A stretch of 19,387 nt of DNA from Actinomycetota bacterium. GTDB taxonomy: Bacteria > Actinomycetota > Actinomycetes > Actinomycetales > Microbacteriaceae. Positions 7,506-14,158 of this stretch are shown here, one piece after another. The stretch covers positions 1 through 19,387 of the forward strand of contig WLGC01000002.1 of assembly GCA_009703465.1 (NCBI GenBank), read 5' to 3'. Every line of letters begins with the position of its first letter. The stretch's first letter is position 1. Both the position numbers and the translations under genes were made by a program. The notes under the pieces were generated by a model that saw nothing but the letters and a program-made list of their open reading frames with translations, made no database searches and was not told the origin of the DNA.

Positions 7506-8129
7506 CTATTTCAGGTGTGGAATTAGATCTGATAAGTCCAGTGATTCAAGGACGAGGTCTGCCTTTTCTCTCAGAATTGGTTTTGCATTGAAGGCCACGC
7601 CTAGATCGGCCGCCGCCAACATATCAATGTCATTTGCACCATCGCCGATAGCAACCGTTTCGGAAAGGCCACTTAGTGATCGCCATTCTAAAAGGGCAGT
7701 AGCTTTTGCAGCTCTGTCAATAACTTCACCCAGCAGGTTTCCTGTGATAACTCCGTTCACAATTTCTAGCTGATTTGCCCGGTGGAAATCCAAACCCACT
7801 TCACGCGCCAAAGGTTCTAGCAATTGTGTGAAGCCACCGGAAACGGCACCGACCAAACCGCCGGAATCGTGAACAGCAGCGATTAGCTGTCTTGCACCAG
7901 TTGAAAGATTTAACTTCTTCTGAACCTGAGAAATGACCAGTTCTGGAAGCCCGGCCAGATGAGAAACTCTTTGCCTAAGGCTCTGCTCAAAATCCAACTC
8001 TCCGGCCATTGCACGATTAGTAATCTCGGCAACTGTTTCGCGGACGCCGGCTTCCTCAGCAAGTAACTCAATTACTTCCTCGCGAATTAGTGTTGAGTCA
8101 ACATCAAATACCAGAAGGTATCTCTTCAT
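7506..8129 (-). CDS. serB: Phosphoserine phosphatase SerB
   Basis: 207-residue HAD phosphatase catalysing the last step of serine synthesis, phosphoserine to serine. HAD motif I is FDVDSTLI with D9 and D11; the SerB-like EEVIELLAEEAG cap start and MAGELDFEQSLRQRV follow; motif II is SGGFTQL with S97; the motif III lysine is K142; motif IV is GDGANDIDM with D163 and D167. There is no N-terminal ACT domain, so it is the short form. The ATG at 8129 has an upstream AGGGAG ribosome site about 6 nt away on the minus strand. It stands alone, divergent from the ABC ATPase gene. Confidence 0.93.
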   Translation of the reverse strand: MKRYLLVFDVDSTLIREEVIELLAEEAGVRETVAEITNRAMAGELDFEQSLRQRVSHLAGLPELVISQVQKKLNLSTGARQLIAAVHDSGGLVGAVSGGFTQLLEPLAREVGLDFHRANQLEIVNGVITGNLLGEVIDRAAKATALLEWRSLSGLSETVAIGDGANDIDMLAAADLGVAFNAKPILREKADLVLESLDLSDLIPHLK

Positions 8130-8210
8130 GCCTGACTCCCTAGAAATGTATTTGCTGCGGTTGTTTGAAACTTACCCGCGTCTATCAAGATACCTCAACC
8201 TAAAAGCACA

Positions 8211-8216
8211 TAGGCT
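8211..8216 (+). promoter_or_regulatory. Putative -10 box giving a leaderless ABC-ATPase transcript
   Basis: TAGGCT ends 6 nt before the ATG at 8223, and no Shine-Dalgarno sequence is present, so RNA would begin at or next to the start codon. The -35 region is weak. Confidence 0.45.
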
Positions 8217-8222
8217 TAAGCT

Positions 8223-9005
8223 ATGTCTCGGGTTATTGATCTCAACAACATCACGGTTATTCGAGATAATCGAGCCATTCTCAATAACGTTGATTGGCAG
8301 GTTGAGTCAGATCAACGATGGGTAATCATTGGGCCAAACGGTGCAGGTAAAACTACTCTGCTTAGAGTGGCCGCAGCTCAAATCCATCCCAGTAGCGGTC
8401 AGGCAGTAATCCTGGAGCAGCAGCTAGGCCAGGTAAATGTCTTCGAACTCAGAACTCGTATCGGCTTTGCTTCCTCTGCTTTGGCTTCTCATATTCCAAA
8501 CTCTGAGACTGTTCTAGATGTTGTAATGACTGCCAGCTACGCGGTAACTGGACGCTGGAAAGAAAAGTATGAAGACATTGATGAGCGTAGAGCCAGGAGA
8601 GTGCTGAGCGAGTGGGATCTAGAGGACTATGCCGAGCGTGCCTTTGGAACTTTGAGCGATGGAGAACGTAAGCGAACTCAGATTGCACGAGCTGTAATGC
8701 CAGATCCAGAACTTCTGCTTCTTGACGAACCAGTGGCCAGCCTAGACATTGCCGCCAGAGAGCAAACCTTGAAAATCATAGGTTCCTACGCGAGCACACC
8801 ACTGGCTCCAGCCATGGTCATGGTGACCCACCACTTGGAGGAGATACCAGCCGGCTTCACCCACGCACTGATACTCAGCCAAGGTCAGGTCTTCGCAGCG
8901 GGTGAGATATCAGCAACAATCACTAGTGACAAGGTTTCCGAGGCCTTTGGCTTTGGTCTTATTGTTGAGCGGGTCGATGGTCGATTCAGGGCCAGGGCCA
9001 GCTAG
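8223..9005 (+). CDS. Orphan ABC ATP-binding protein (YlmA/ModF-like)
   Basis: 260 residues forming one complete ABC ATPase domain: Walker A GPNGAGKTT at 37-45, a signature with Asp in place of the usual Gly (LSDGERKRTQIARA), Walker B LLLLDEPVASLD, and a switch histidine in MVTHHLEEIP. No membrane segments and no permease or binding-protein gene nearby. The FELRTRIGFASSAL and LEEIPAGFTHALIL segments resemble the YlmA/ModF kind of stand-alone ATPase often annotated as a transporter subunit. Its partner and role cannot be told from the sequence. The start is ATG 8223, supported by a -10-like box 6 nt upstream. It ends 93 nt before rpmE2 but rpmE2 has its own promoter. Confidence 0.85.
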   Translation: MSRVIDLNNITVIRDNRAILNNVDWQVESDQRWVIIGPNGAGKTTLLRVAAAQIHPSSGQAVILEQQLGQVNVFELRTRIGFASSALASHIPNSETVLDVVMTASYAVTGRWKEKYEDIDERRARRVLSEWDLEDYAERAFGTLSDGERKRTQIARAVMPDPELLLLDEPVASLDIAAREQTLKIIGSYASTPLAPAMVMVTHHLEEIPAGFTHALILSQGQVFAAGEISATITSDKVSEAFGFGLIVERVDGRFRARAS

Positions 9006-9037
9006 CCCAAGCAGCGCTTTTCAAGCTGGCGGGGCTC

Positions 9038-9046
9038 TGGTATGCT
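9038..9046 (+). promoter_or_regulatory. rpmE2: Extended -10 promoter of rpmE2
   Basis: TGG-TATGCT is an extended -10 (TGn plus TATGCT). The -35 region (TTTTCA around 9018-9023, 17-nt spacer) is poor, which fits extended -10 promoters. RNA would start near 9053, giving a leader of about 46 nt. Confidence 0.6.
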
Positions 9047-9052
9047 GATGAC

Positions 9053-9098
9053 TTATGCCCCGTGAGGGCAGTATCGATTTAAAACATACGGAGATCTA
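9053..9098 (+). promoter_or_regulatory. Structured 5' leader of rpmE2 (candidate L31 ribosomal-protein leader)
   Basis: Right at the expected RNA start is a hairpin TGCCC (9056-9060), loop CGTGA, GGGCA (9066-9070). A weaker pairing GTAT (9071-9074) with ATAC (9086-9089) abuts the ribosome site GGAG at 9090-9093. Autoregulatory L31 leaders are known in Actinobacteria; whether this one fits that family needs a covariance-model search. No Zur palindrome is seen. Confidence 0.4.
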
Positions 9099-9350
9099 AT
9101 GAAGGCAGACATTCACCCAACTTACGAAGCAGTGGTTTTTCGTGACCTTGCATCGGGTGTAGCGTTTCTAACTCGCTCAACAGTGACCAGCTCAAAAACT
9201 ATTGAGTGGGAAGACGGCAACTCTTATCCAGTGTTTGATGTTGAAATCTCTTCAGAATCGCACCCTTTTTACACTGGTAAGCAGAGAATCATGGATGCTG
9301 CCGGACGCGTGGAGAGATTCAACGCAAGATACAAGGGCTTCGGCGCCTAA
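9099..9350 (+). CDS. rpmE2: 50S ribosomal protein L31 type B
   Basis: 83-residue ribosomal protein of the large subunit. It begins [20 protein letters not shown] and contains [15 protein letters not shown] and [14 protein letters not shown], all characteristic of L31. There are no cysteines, so it is the type B, zinc-independent form that replaces the CxxC form in many bacteria. The ATG has a good GGAG at 9090-9093. It has its own extended -10 promoter, a structured leader and a strong terminator, so it is a single-gene transcript. Confidence 0.96.
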   Translation: MKADIHPTYEAVVFRDLASGVAFLTRSTVTSSKTIEWEDGNSYPVFDVEISSESHPFYTGKQRIMDAAGRVERFNARYKGFGA

Positions 9351-9359
9351 AACAAACTT

Positions 9360-9411
9360 CGGAACTTATGTTCCGCGAGAACCGCAGGTTGTCCACACGG
9401 CCTGCAGGTTG
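9360..9411 (+). repeat. Two hairpins and an 8-nt direct repeat in the rpmE2 3' untranslated region
   Basis: CGGAAC (9360-9365) pairs with GTTCCG (9370-9375) around a TTAT loop. GCAGG (9384-9388) pairs with CCTGC (9401-9405). GCAGGTTG occurs at 9384-9391 and 9404-9411, exactly 20 nt apart. With the terminator they form three hairpins in a row after the L31 stop; no gene is seen here. Confidence 0.5.
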
Positions 9412-9416
9412 AGACC

Positions 9417-9444
9417 AAAAGGCTCCGCTTCGGCGGGGCTTTTT
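9417..9444. terminator. Rho-independent terminator of rpmE2 (UUCG loop), also facing dnaQ-like gene
   Basis: AAAAGGCTCCGC (9417-9428), TTCG loop (9429-9432) and GCGGGGCTTTTT (9433-9444) make a 12-bp stem with two G-T pairs, closed by a stable tetraloop and running into T residues. The A run on the left lets it work on the minus strand too, just after the stop of the exonuclease gene at 9448. Confidence 0.92.
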
Positions 9445-9447
9445 GTT

Positions 9448-10188
9448 TTAACTTGCTTCTGAATCCAACTTGAGTGGCCAACCGCGGACCGCCTTGTAAT
9501 CGGGGTTCACGCTTCTTTTCATGTAAGCCTCAAAGTCTGCATCTAGCTCCTGACTCCAAATCGCTTGATTTGCGTGGAGGGCACCTAGCGATTCTGGAAG
9601 GTCAGCGGCAAAACGACGAGCAATAGCTTGAGCCACTTGTCCTGCCGCAATAGCATCGGCTGTCGCGTTATGGGCATCAGATAATTTCACCTTATAAAAC
9701 TCGGCAGCATTTTCCAGACGTCGTTTGCCTTTTCGATATTTGTCTTTGTACTTGTCGATTACAAGTGGATCAATGATTGAACCAAGTTTTAGTGGCTCTA
9801 AGCCATAACGAAGTGCCTCGTAATGAAGAATTGTGAAATCGTATGGTGCGTTGTAAGCAACCACTGGCAACCCTCTGGAAAAAAAGCCGGTTAGGGTTTC
9901 GATGATTTCTGCAACGACTTCGTTTGCGGGGGCGCCTTTTTGTTGGGCAATCTCGGTGGTGATTCCATGAACCGAACTTGCCTCAATTGGAATTGGAATT
10001 CCAGGATTTGCTAACCATTCAAGATTCTTGCCGACAACCTCTCCGTGATGATCAAGTTCCACAGCGCAGGCGGAAACAATCCTGGCCTCCGATAAAACCA
10101 GCCCGGTGGTTTCAAGATCGAAAACTGCGATCTGCTTTGCCCACTCTGGAAGATCTGGTTCAAAATTAATATCTAGTTCTTGATTCAT
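9448..10188 (-). CDS. DnaQ-like 3'-5' exonuclease (DEDDh family)
   Basis: 246 residues with a complete DEDDh exonuclease site: D24 and E26 in FDLETTGL, D117 in YNAPYDFTIL, and H173 and D178 in HNATADAIAAG. This fold trims DNA or RNA 3' ends; relatives include the proofreading epsilon subunit of DNA polymerase III and stand-alone exonucleases. There is no clamp-binding or polymerase-binding motif I can recognise, and the C-terminal 50 residues are of unknown role, so I do not call it the replicative proofreading subunit. It is a single gene, with a TAGCCT box 6 nt before its ATG and no ribosome site, so it may be leaderless. Confidence 0.88.
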   Translation of the reverse strand: MNQELDINFEPDLPEWAKQIAVFDLETTGLVLSEARIVSACAVELDHHGEVVGKNLEWLANPGIPIPIEASSVHGITTEIAQQKGAPANEVVAEIIETLTGFFSRGLPVVAYNAPYDFTILHYEALRYGLEPLKLGSIIDPLVIDKYKDKYRKGKRRLENAAEFYKVKLSDAHNATADAIAAGQVAQAIARRFAADLPESLGALHANQAIWSQELDADFEAYMKRSVNPDYKAVRGWPLKLDSEAS

Positions 10189-10194
10189 GTAATC

Positions 10195-10200
10195 AGGCTA
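10195..10200 (-). promoter_or_regulatory. Putative -10 box giving a leaderless exonuclease transcript
   Basis: On the minus strand TAGCCT is followed by GATTAC and the ATG at 10188, a 6-nt gap with no Shine-Dalgarno sequence. Confidence 0.45.
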
Positions 10201-10261
10201 TTGGACACTTAGGACATAGCCCTGCTGAACGCGCGATTTAGATTAGACAGGCGTCAAGGTC

Positions 10262-10267
10262 TAAACT
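10262..10267 (+). promoter_or_regulatory. Putative -10 box before the alpha/beta hydrolase GTG start
   Basis: TAAACT ends 5 nt before GTG at 10273, and there is no ribosome site, so the RNA may begin at the start codon or a base or two from it. Confidence 0.4.
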
Positions 10268-10272
10268 GAACT

Positions 10273-11205
10273 GTGTCAGTCAAAAGTAACATGGTCCTAA
10301 TTTCGAAGAAGTTGGCCGAATCTGCCGCCGCAAGGGCGATTGAAAAGTCAGTCTCGGTTAGCGGCTGTAAAAGCGCATACTGGTTTTACCCAGGCCCAAC
10401 TCTTGAAGCTCCCGCAATCGTTCTAATTCACGGCTACCGAGGCAATCACCGAGGTCTTGAAGCAATTGCCGGAGCACTTGATGACTTCAATGTTTACATT
10501 CCAGATTTACCGGGTTTCGGTAAATCCGAGTCATTTGAAGAGAACCACAGCATCCAAAACTACGCCAATTGGCTAAGTGACTTCATCACCGCACTTGACC
10601 TCGATAGAAAACCAATTCTTCTTGGTCACAGCTTTGGCAGCATTATTTGCGCGGCCTTTGCAGCAAATAGTAATCAAATTTCGATGCTAGTTCTGGAGAA
10701 TCCGGTTTCTGCACCCGCTCTAGAAGGAGATAAGGTTTTCATCTCAAAGCTCACGGAAAAGTTTTTTAGAGTGATTGGCTCTGTGCGCCCGAGCCTAGCT
10801 GATTGGCTTCTAAAAAGTTGGCCGATGGTCCGCGGTATGAGCATAGTTATGACTAAAACCCGAGACCGTGAACTTAGAGCTTGGATTCACAAGCAGCACG
10901 ACGATAACTTCAGTGATTTTGCCAGTACTAGAGTTGCGCTCGAAGGCTATGCCGCATCCATTTCAGACAATGTTAGAAATTACTCAGGCAAGTTCCAGGT
11001 TCCTACGCTTGTGATTATCGGTGATCGAGACGAGATAACCTCAACTGAACACCAGCAGAAAATGACAGATTCAATACCAGTTAGAAAGTATCTGAGTCTG
11101 CACCAGGGGATAGGGCACCTAACCCACTATGAGAGCCCCGCGCTGGTGGCTGACGACATTCGTACCTTTGTCACGGAAAACTCGCAAGGGATCTCAAATG
11201 GATGA
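10273..11205 (+). CDS. Alpha/beta-fold hydrolase
   Basis: 310 residues with a complete hydrolase triad: nucleophile S120 in GHSFG (118-122), acid D253 in IIGDRDEIT, and H282 in GIGHLTHYE. The oxyanion region HGYRGNHRG lies near 53-61, followed by DLPGFGKS, so esterase- or lipase-like chemistry is likely, but the substrate is unknown. No signal peptide is apparent. The GTG at 10273 is preferred because a -10-like TAAACT sits 5 nt upstream; an in-frame ATG at 10291 lacks any ribosome site. The stop overlaps the glycosyltransferase start by 8 nt (ATGGATGA), so the two are coupled and may act on one glycolipid or cell-wall compound. Confidence 0.88.
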   Translation: MSVKSNMVLISKKLAESAAARAIEKSVSVSGCKSAYWFYPGPTLEAPAIVLIHGYRGNHRGLEAIAGALDDFNVYIPDLPGFGKSESFEENHSIQNYANWLSDFITALDLDRKPILLGHSFGSIICAAFAANSNQISMLVLENPVSAPALEGDKVFISKLTEKFFRVIGSVRPSLADWLLKSWPMVRGMSIVMTKTRDRELRAWIHKQHDDNFSDFASTRVALEGYAASISDNVRNYSGKFQVPTLVIIGDRDEITSTEHQQKMTDSIPVRKYLSLHQGIGHLTHYESPALVADDIRTFVTENSQGISNG

Positions 11206-12265
11206 CATCTACTTTGACGCAAGATATATTCGCGTTGGAAGGCACGATGGGATTAGCCGATTCTCAACTGGCTTGGTTCATGAGCTACATAAAGTGACCC
11301 CTTTGGTTGTCCTCGTCCACGATTTACGTCAGCTGGAAATACTGCCCAAGAACATTCGCTACGAAATGATTCCACAACCAACATCTCTACTGGAGCCACT
11401 ACTTGCCCTCAAGCTCAATAAGCTAGGTGCAAAAATTGTTTTCTCGCCGATGCAAACGATGGGCTCGTTCGGCCGTAAGTTCAAGTTGGTTCTCACTGTT
11501 CACGACTTTATTTACTACCGACACCCCGCGCCACCTCCGACATTCTCGCTATTGGTCAGATTGCTCTGGCGCCTTTATCATCTGAGTTACTGGCCGCAGC
11601 GCCTGCTGCTCAGCCGCCCAGATGCTGTTGTTACTGTTTCTAAAACAACTGAAGCGCTGACCCAAAAGCATCGCCTTACCAAAAAGAAAGTTTGGGTGGT
11701 GCCGAATGCTGCCGAATTGGTTGAAGAAGGCTACGTCACACCGTCCGCTCCAGTAAGCAAAAAACTTGTTTACATGGGCAGTTTCATGGATTACAAGAAT
11801 GTTGAACTGCTTATAGCTGGAATGAAATTTTTACCCGGTTTCGAACTTCACCTTCTCAGTCCAATAACAAAGCAAAGACAGAATGACTTGACCGCATTAG
11901 GTGCGCAGGAAGATTCAGTGATTTTCCACAACGGAGTAAGCGAACAGAAGTATCACGAACTACTCAGTCAAGCCACAGCCTTAGTCAGCGCGTCAAGAGA
12001 CGAGGGGTTTGGAATTCCACTTGTTGAGGCAATGGAAAGGGGAATCCCTGTTGTTTGCTCTGAAATAGAAATTTTCAAAGAGATTTGCGGACCAGCTGGG
12101 ATTTACTTCGATCCGAATGATGAGGAAGGCTTTGCTGACTCAATTAAGCAACTAACCGACGAAGATGTATGGAAAAGATATTCACAACTTGGGCTAGTGC
12201 AATCACAGAACTTTACCTGGGAAAAATCAGCGGCAGTTTTGCTTAGTGTTCTGAGAGATCTCTAA
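11198..12265 (+). CDS. GT-B glycosyltransferase (family 4-like, group 1)
   Basis: 355 residues in the GT-B two-domain form. The C-terminal nucleotide-sugar half has the E-x7-E motif, E269 to E277 in EGFGIPLVEAM, and a KKVWVVPNAAE segment before it; the N-terminal half holds FDARYIRVGRHDGISRF and TVHDFIYY. It should transfer a sugar from an activated donor (often a GDP- or UDP-sugar) to an acceptor that cannot be named. No membrane helix is obvious. The ATG at 11198 is chosen over upstream starts because AAGGG (11186-11190) lies 7 nt before it and the protein then begins like its family. It meets the histidine phosphatase gene end to end with a 4-nt overlap. Confidence 0.9.
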   Translation: MDDIYFDARYIRVGRHDGISRFSTGLVHELHKVTPLVVLVHDLRQLEILPKNIRYEMIPQPTSLLEPLLALKLNKLGAKIVFSPMQTMGSFGRKFKLVLTVHDFIYYRHPAPPPTFSLLVRLLWRLYHLSYWPQRLLLSRPDAVVTVSKTTEALTQKHRLTKKKVWVVPNAAELVEEGYVTPSAPVSKKLVYMGSFMDYKNVELLIAGMKFLPGFELHLLSPITKQRQNDLTALGAQEDSVIFHNGVSEQKYHELLSQATALVSASRDEGFGIPLVEAMERGIPVVCSEIEIFKEICGPAGIYFDPNDEEGFADSIKQLTDEDVWKRYSQLGLVQSQNFTWEKSAAVLLSVLRDL

Positions 12266-12864
12266 AGCTGTTCCTTGAGCAGATCAAGGTGCAGAGTTCT
12301 TGGCTCATAGGACCTAACCCGCCATTTTTCGTCATCGTGCACTAAAACATTGAGGCAGGCGTTTCCGAGTCGCTCACCTTCTCGAGGGAGCTCTCCATCG
12401 CTCACAATTCTAAGAAGCACTCGGATTAATGCCCCGTGCGAAACAGCAATGACTCTTTTGCCTCTGAAAGTGGTTGCTAGGGTGCTAAGCAGCAAATTAG
12501 CGCGCTGCTCGAGATCGACAAGGGATTCGCCACCTGGCACCTCATTGGTATTCGAGTACCGAGCTACCCATTCTTCATGCATTAATCCTTCCGCTTCGCC
12601 GAAGGATCGTTCTATCAAAAGTGGCTCAATGACTGGCTGAGTAAATTTATTTTTATTAGCAACAATCTCGGCGGTATCCTTTGCCCGAATCAAAGGAGAA
12701 GTTATTACCGTGTCCCAGTGGTCCGGATTGATTGCCGCTGCAGCATCTTTTGCCTGTGCGATACCGGTTTCGTTTAGCAGAGTATCGGTAACTCCTTGAA
12801 GTCGAAAATCAATATTCCAGTCGGTCTGACCGTGACGCAAGAGACCAAGGATTGTTTCAGACAT
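12262..12864 (-). CDS. Histidine phosphatase (phosphoglycerate mutase-like)
   Basis: 200 residues with all catalytic positions of the branch 1 histidine phosphatases: R10-H11-G12 (LLRHGQTDWN), R60 in SPLIRA, E85 in ERSFGEAEG, and H143 in VSHGALIR. Such enzymes remove phosphate via a phospho-histidine; substrates in the family range from phosphosugars to nucleotides and cannot be assigned here. The 200-residue size and ERSFGEAEG favour a broad phosphatase of the GpmB/CobC kind over the glycolytic mutase. The start ATG overlaps the sirtuin stop by 8 nt (ATGTCTGA), so it is translated together with the sirtuin. A 7-bp inverted repeat at 12585-12607 is coding. Confidence 0.88.
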   Translation of the reverse strand: MSETILGLLRHGQTDWNIDFRLQGVTDTLLNETGIAQAKDAAAAINPDHWDTVITSPLIRAKDTAEIVANKNKFTQPVIEPLLIERSFGEAEGLMHEEWVARYSNTNEVPGGESLVDLEQRANLLLSTLATTFRGKRVIAVSHGALIRVLLRIVSDGELPREGERLGNACLNVLVHDDEKWRVRSYEPRTLHLDLLKEQL

Positions 12865-13693
12865 TCAGCAATCTTCCAAGTACTAGAGAAGCGTTTGCTT
12901 CGATTTTTACTTCAGCAAGTTCATCGGCTTTGGTTTTTCCAAGGTTTACGATGTAAATCGGTATCTTTGACTTAGCCGCTCTACGAACAAATCTTAAGCC
13001 AGAATTCACCGATAGTGATGTACCGACAACCAGCATTGCTTGGGCCTGATCAACGGCTTTCATGGCGATTTCAACTCTCTGCGTTGGCACAGACTCTCCA
13101 AAAAACACCACATCCGGCTTGAGAAGACCGTTGCAGGTAAGGCAGTTCGGGACCTGAAAGCCTGCCGTCTCCAGAACTTCAGCATCGCCATCAGGAGTGA
13201 ATTCAACTTCCATGCTTCGGCTGACAGTTGGGTTCAGTTGTTCTAGAAAAGAATCCATTTCACGGCGGGCAATTACCGCTTTGCAATTCATGCAAATCAC
13301 TTGGTCCAGTCGGCCGTGCAAGTCAATTACATTTTTGCTACCAGCTTTTTGATGCAACTGATCGACATTCTGGGTTATGACAGCGGAAAGTTTCCCGTTT
13401 TGTTCTGCAATGGAAAGAGCATGGTGTGCAGGATTTGGCTTAGCTTGAGCGATTCGATTCCAGCCAAAGTAACTTCTAGCCCAGTATCTCTGTCTAGCCT
13501 CTGCAGAGCCCATAAACACATCAAAAGTCATTGGATGCCGGGGCTCTTTTCCGGCACCTCGGTAGTCAGGGATTCCTGAATCGGTGCTTATTCCAGCTCC
13601 GCTCAGCACTAAGACTTCTTGCGTGGACAGTTTTTCAGCCGCGAAATCTAGGGCAAAGGAGGCTGCCGCACTTAGTGACTCAAGCTGATTCAT
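12857..13693 (-). CDS. Sir2-family NAD-dependent protein deacylase (class II-like)
   Basis: 278-residue sirtuin that should remove acyl groups from lysine (or transfer ADP-ribose) at the cost of NAD. The NAD motif GAGIS (32-36) with SGIPDYR (39-45), TQNVDQLH at 107-114, catalytic H126 in LHG, and GTSLSVNSG are intact. Zinc ligands are C134-x2-C137 and C184-x2-C187, with a long 46-residue stretch between. DYRG and the spacing recall class II (SIRT4-like) sirtuins common in Actinobacteria. The upstream TAGAAT box, 7 nt from the ATG with no ribosome site, suggests a leaderless start. It is first in a two-gene unit with the histidine phosphatase. Confidence 0.93.
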   Translation of the reverse strand: MNQLESLSAAASFALDFAAEKLSTQEVLVLSGAGISTDSGIPDYRGAGKEPRHPMTFDVFMGSAEARQRYWARSYFGWNRIAQAKPNPAHHALSIAEQNGKLSAVITQNVDQLHQKAGSKNVIDLHGRLDQVICMNCKAVIARREMDSFLEQLNPTVSRSMEVEFTPDGDAEVLETAGFQVPNCLTCNGLLKPDVVFFGESVPTQRVEIAMKAVDQAQAMLVVGTSLSVNSGLRFVRRAAKSKIPIYIVNLGKTKADELAEVKIEANASLVLGRLLNV

Positions 13694-13700
13694 CTAGTCA

Positions 13701-13706
13701 ATTCTA
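13701..13706 (-). promoter_or_regulatory. Putative -10 box giving a leaderless sirtuin transcript
   Basis: On the minus strand TAGAAT is followed by 7 nt (TGACTAG) and the ATG at 13693; no Shine-Dalgarno sequence is present. Confidence 0.5.
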
Positions 13707-13749
13707 TTTTGGTTAGTTCGACTTTCTTTTCTGTGCTACTCGAAAGAAA

Positions 13750-13779
13750 TAAACCCTGGTCTTGTTAGACCAGGGTTTA
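13750..13779 (-). terminator. Terminator hairpin of tRNA-Leu (possibly two-way)
   Basis: A perfect 12-bp inverted repeat, TAAACCCTGGTC (13750-13761) and GACCAGGGTTTA (13768-13779), with a 6-nt loop, starting two bases after the tRNA 3' end. The minus-strand side continues ATTTCTTTC, a modest T-rich tail. Confidence 0.85.
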
Positions 13780-13780
13780 G

Positions 13781-13863
13781 TGTCCGAAAGGGGACTTGAA
13801 CCCCTACCCTCGTAAGAGGACTAACACCTCAAGCTAGCGCGTCTGCCATTCCGCCACCCGGAC
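13781..13863 (-). tRNA. tRNA-Leu, anticodon GAG
   Basis: Read on the minus strand, the 83-nt cloverleaf has acceptor GTCCGGG paired with TTCGGAC (two G-T pairs) and discriminator A; anticodon stem CTAGC/GTTAG around loop TTGAGGT, anticodon GAG; a long variable arm with stem CCTC/GAGG, as in class II tRNAs; and T arm AGGGG-TTCAAGT-CCCCT. It reads CUU/CUC leucine codons. The 3' CCA is not encoded and must be added. It has its own promoter and terminator. Confidence 0.97.
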
Positions 13864-13875
13864 CGGGTATTTTCG

Positions 13876-13884
13876 ATGCTACCA
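13876..13884 (-). promoter_or_regulatory. Extended -10 promoter of tRNA-Leu
   Basis: Minus-strand TGG-TAGCAT is an extended -10; RNA would start near 13869, about 5 nt before the tRNA 5' end. No good -35 is visible. Confidence 0.55.
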
Positions 13885-13933
13885 GAAATATATTTTCCAT
13901 CTTTGAGTGCTGGTCTAACTGTTAATTTCGTTG

Positions 13934-13939
13934 TAGTTT
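13934..13939 (+). promoter_or_regulatory. Putative -10 box for the small acidic gene and uppP
   Basis: TAGTTT ends 6 nt before the ATG at 13946. The gap AGGGCT contains AGGG but too close to the start to be a usual ribosome site, so a leaderless start is favoured. Confidence 0.4.
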
Positions 13940-13945
13940 AGGGCT

Positions 13946-14158
13946 ATGGCTCAGGATGCTCGTATTGCTCTTCAACAATTCATCGCTTCTGTTGAACGAC
14001 ACTTCGAAGCGGTAGCGTCTCGCCGAGGCGCAAATGACCCGGCGGTTGAGCAGGCTTACTATCAATTAGAAGATTCATTCCTAAACTACGAAGAAGCTCT
14101 GAGTGAAACATATGAAGAGTACCTGCCAATTTCATTGGCTGAAGAAGAGAACGATTGA
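13946..14158 (+). CDS. Small acidic conserved protein upstream of uppP, function unknown
   Basis: 70 residues, rich in Glu and Asp at the C-terminal half, predicted to be mostly helical: IALQQFIASVERHFEAVASRRG, then DPAVEQAYYQLEDSFLNYEEALSETYEEYLP. No membrane helix, cysteines or catalytic motif. I recall short proteins with this opening in Microbacteriaceae, sometimes labelled primosomal or DNA primase, with no evidence I can see. It overlaps uppP by 4 nt (TTGA), so the two are translated together, which may only reflect compact packing. Strong codon-level coherence with its neighbours and the coupling make it a real gene. Confidence 0.78.
   Translation: MAQDARIALQQFIASVERHFEAVASRRGANDPAVEQAYYQLEDSFLNYEEALSETYEEYLPISLAEEEND

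Noticed and set aside
9001..9098. Zur (zinc uptake regulator) operator before rpmE2
   Set aside because: Looked for because type B L31 is often zinc-regulated; no AT-rich palindrome of that type is present.
9202..9462. 86-codon open frame across the L31 end and terminator
   Set aside because: It is a shifted-frame shadow of rpmE2 running through a terminator, with no ribosome site.
11129..11197. Upstream start for the glycosyltransferase
   Set aside because: It would overlap the hydrolase gene by 77 nt, and the ATG at 11198 has a proper ribosome site.
12585..12607. Inverted repeat ATCCTTC/GAAGGAT resembling a terminator hairpin
   Set aside because: It lies inside the histidine phosphatase, encoding its ERSFGEAEG active-site region, and has no T run.
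13864..13945. A possible tRNA attachment site or integrated element next to tRNA-Leu
   Set aside because: No integrase, no direct repeat of the tRNA end, and both flanks are core genes.
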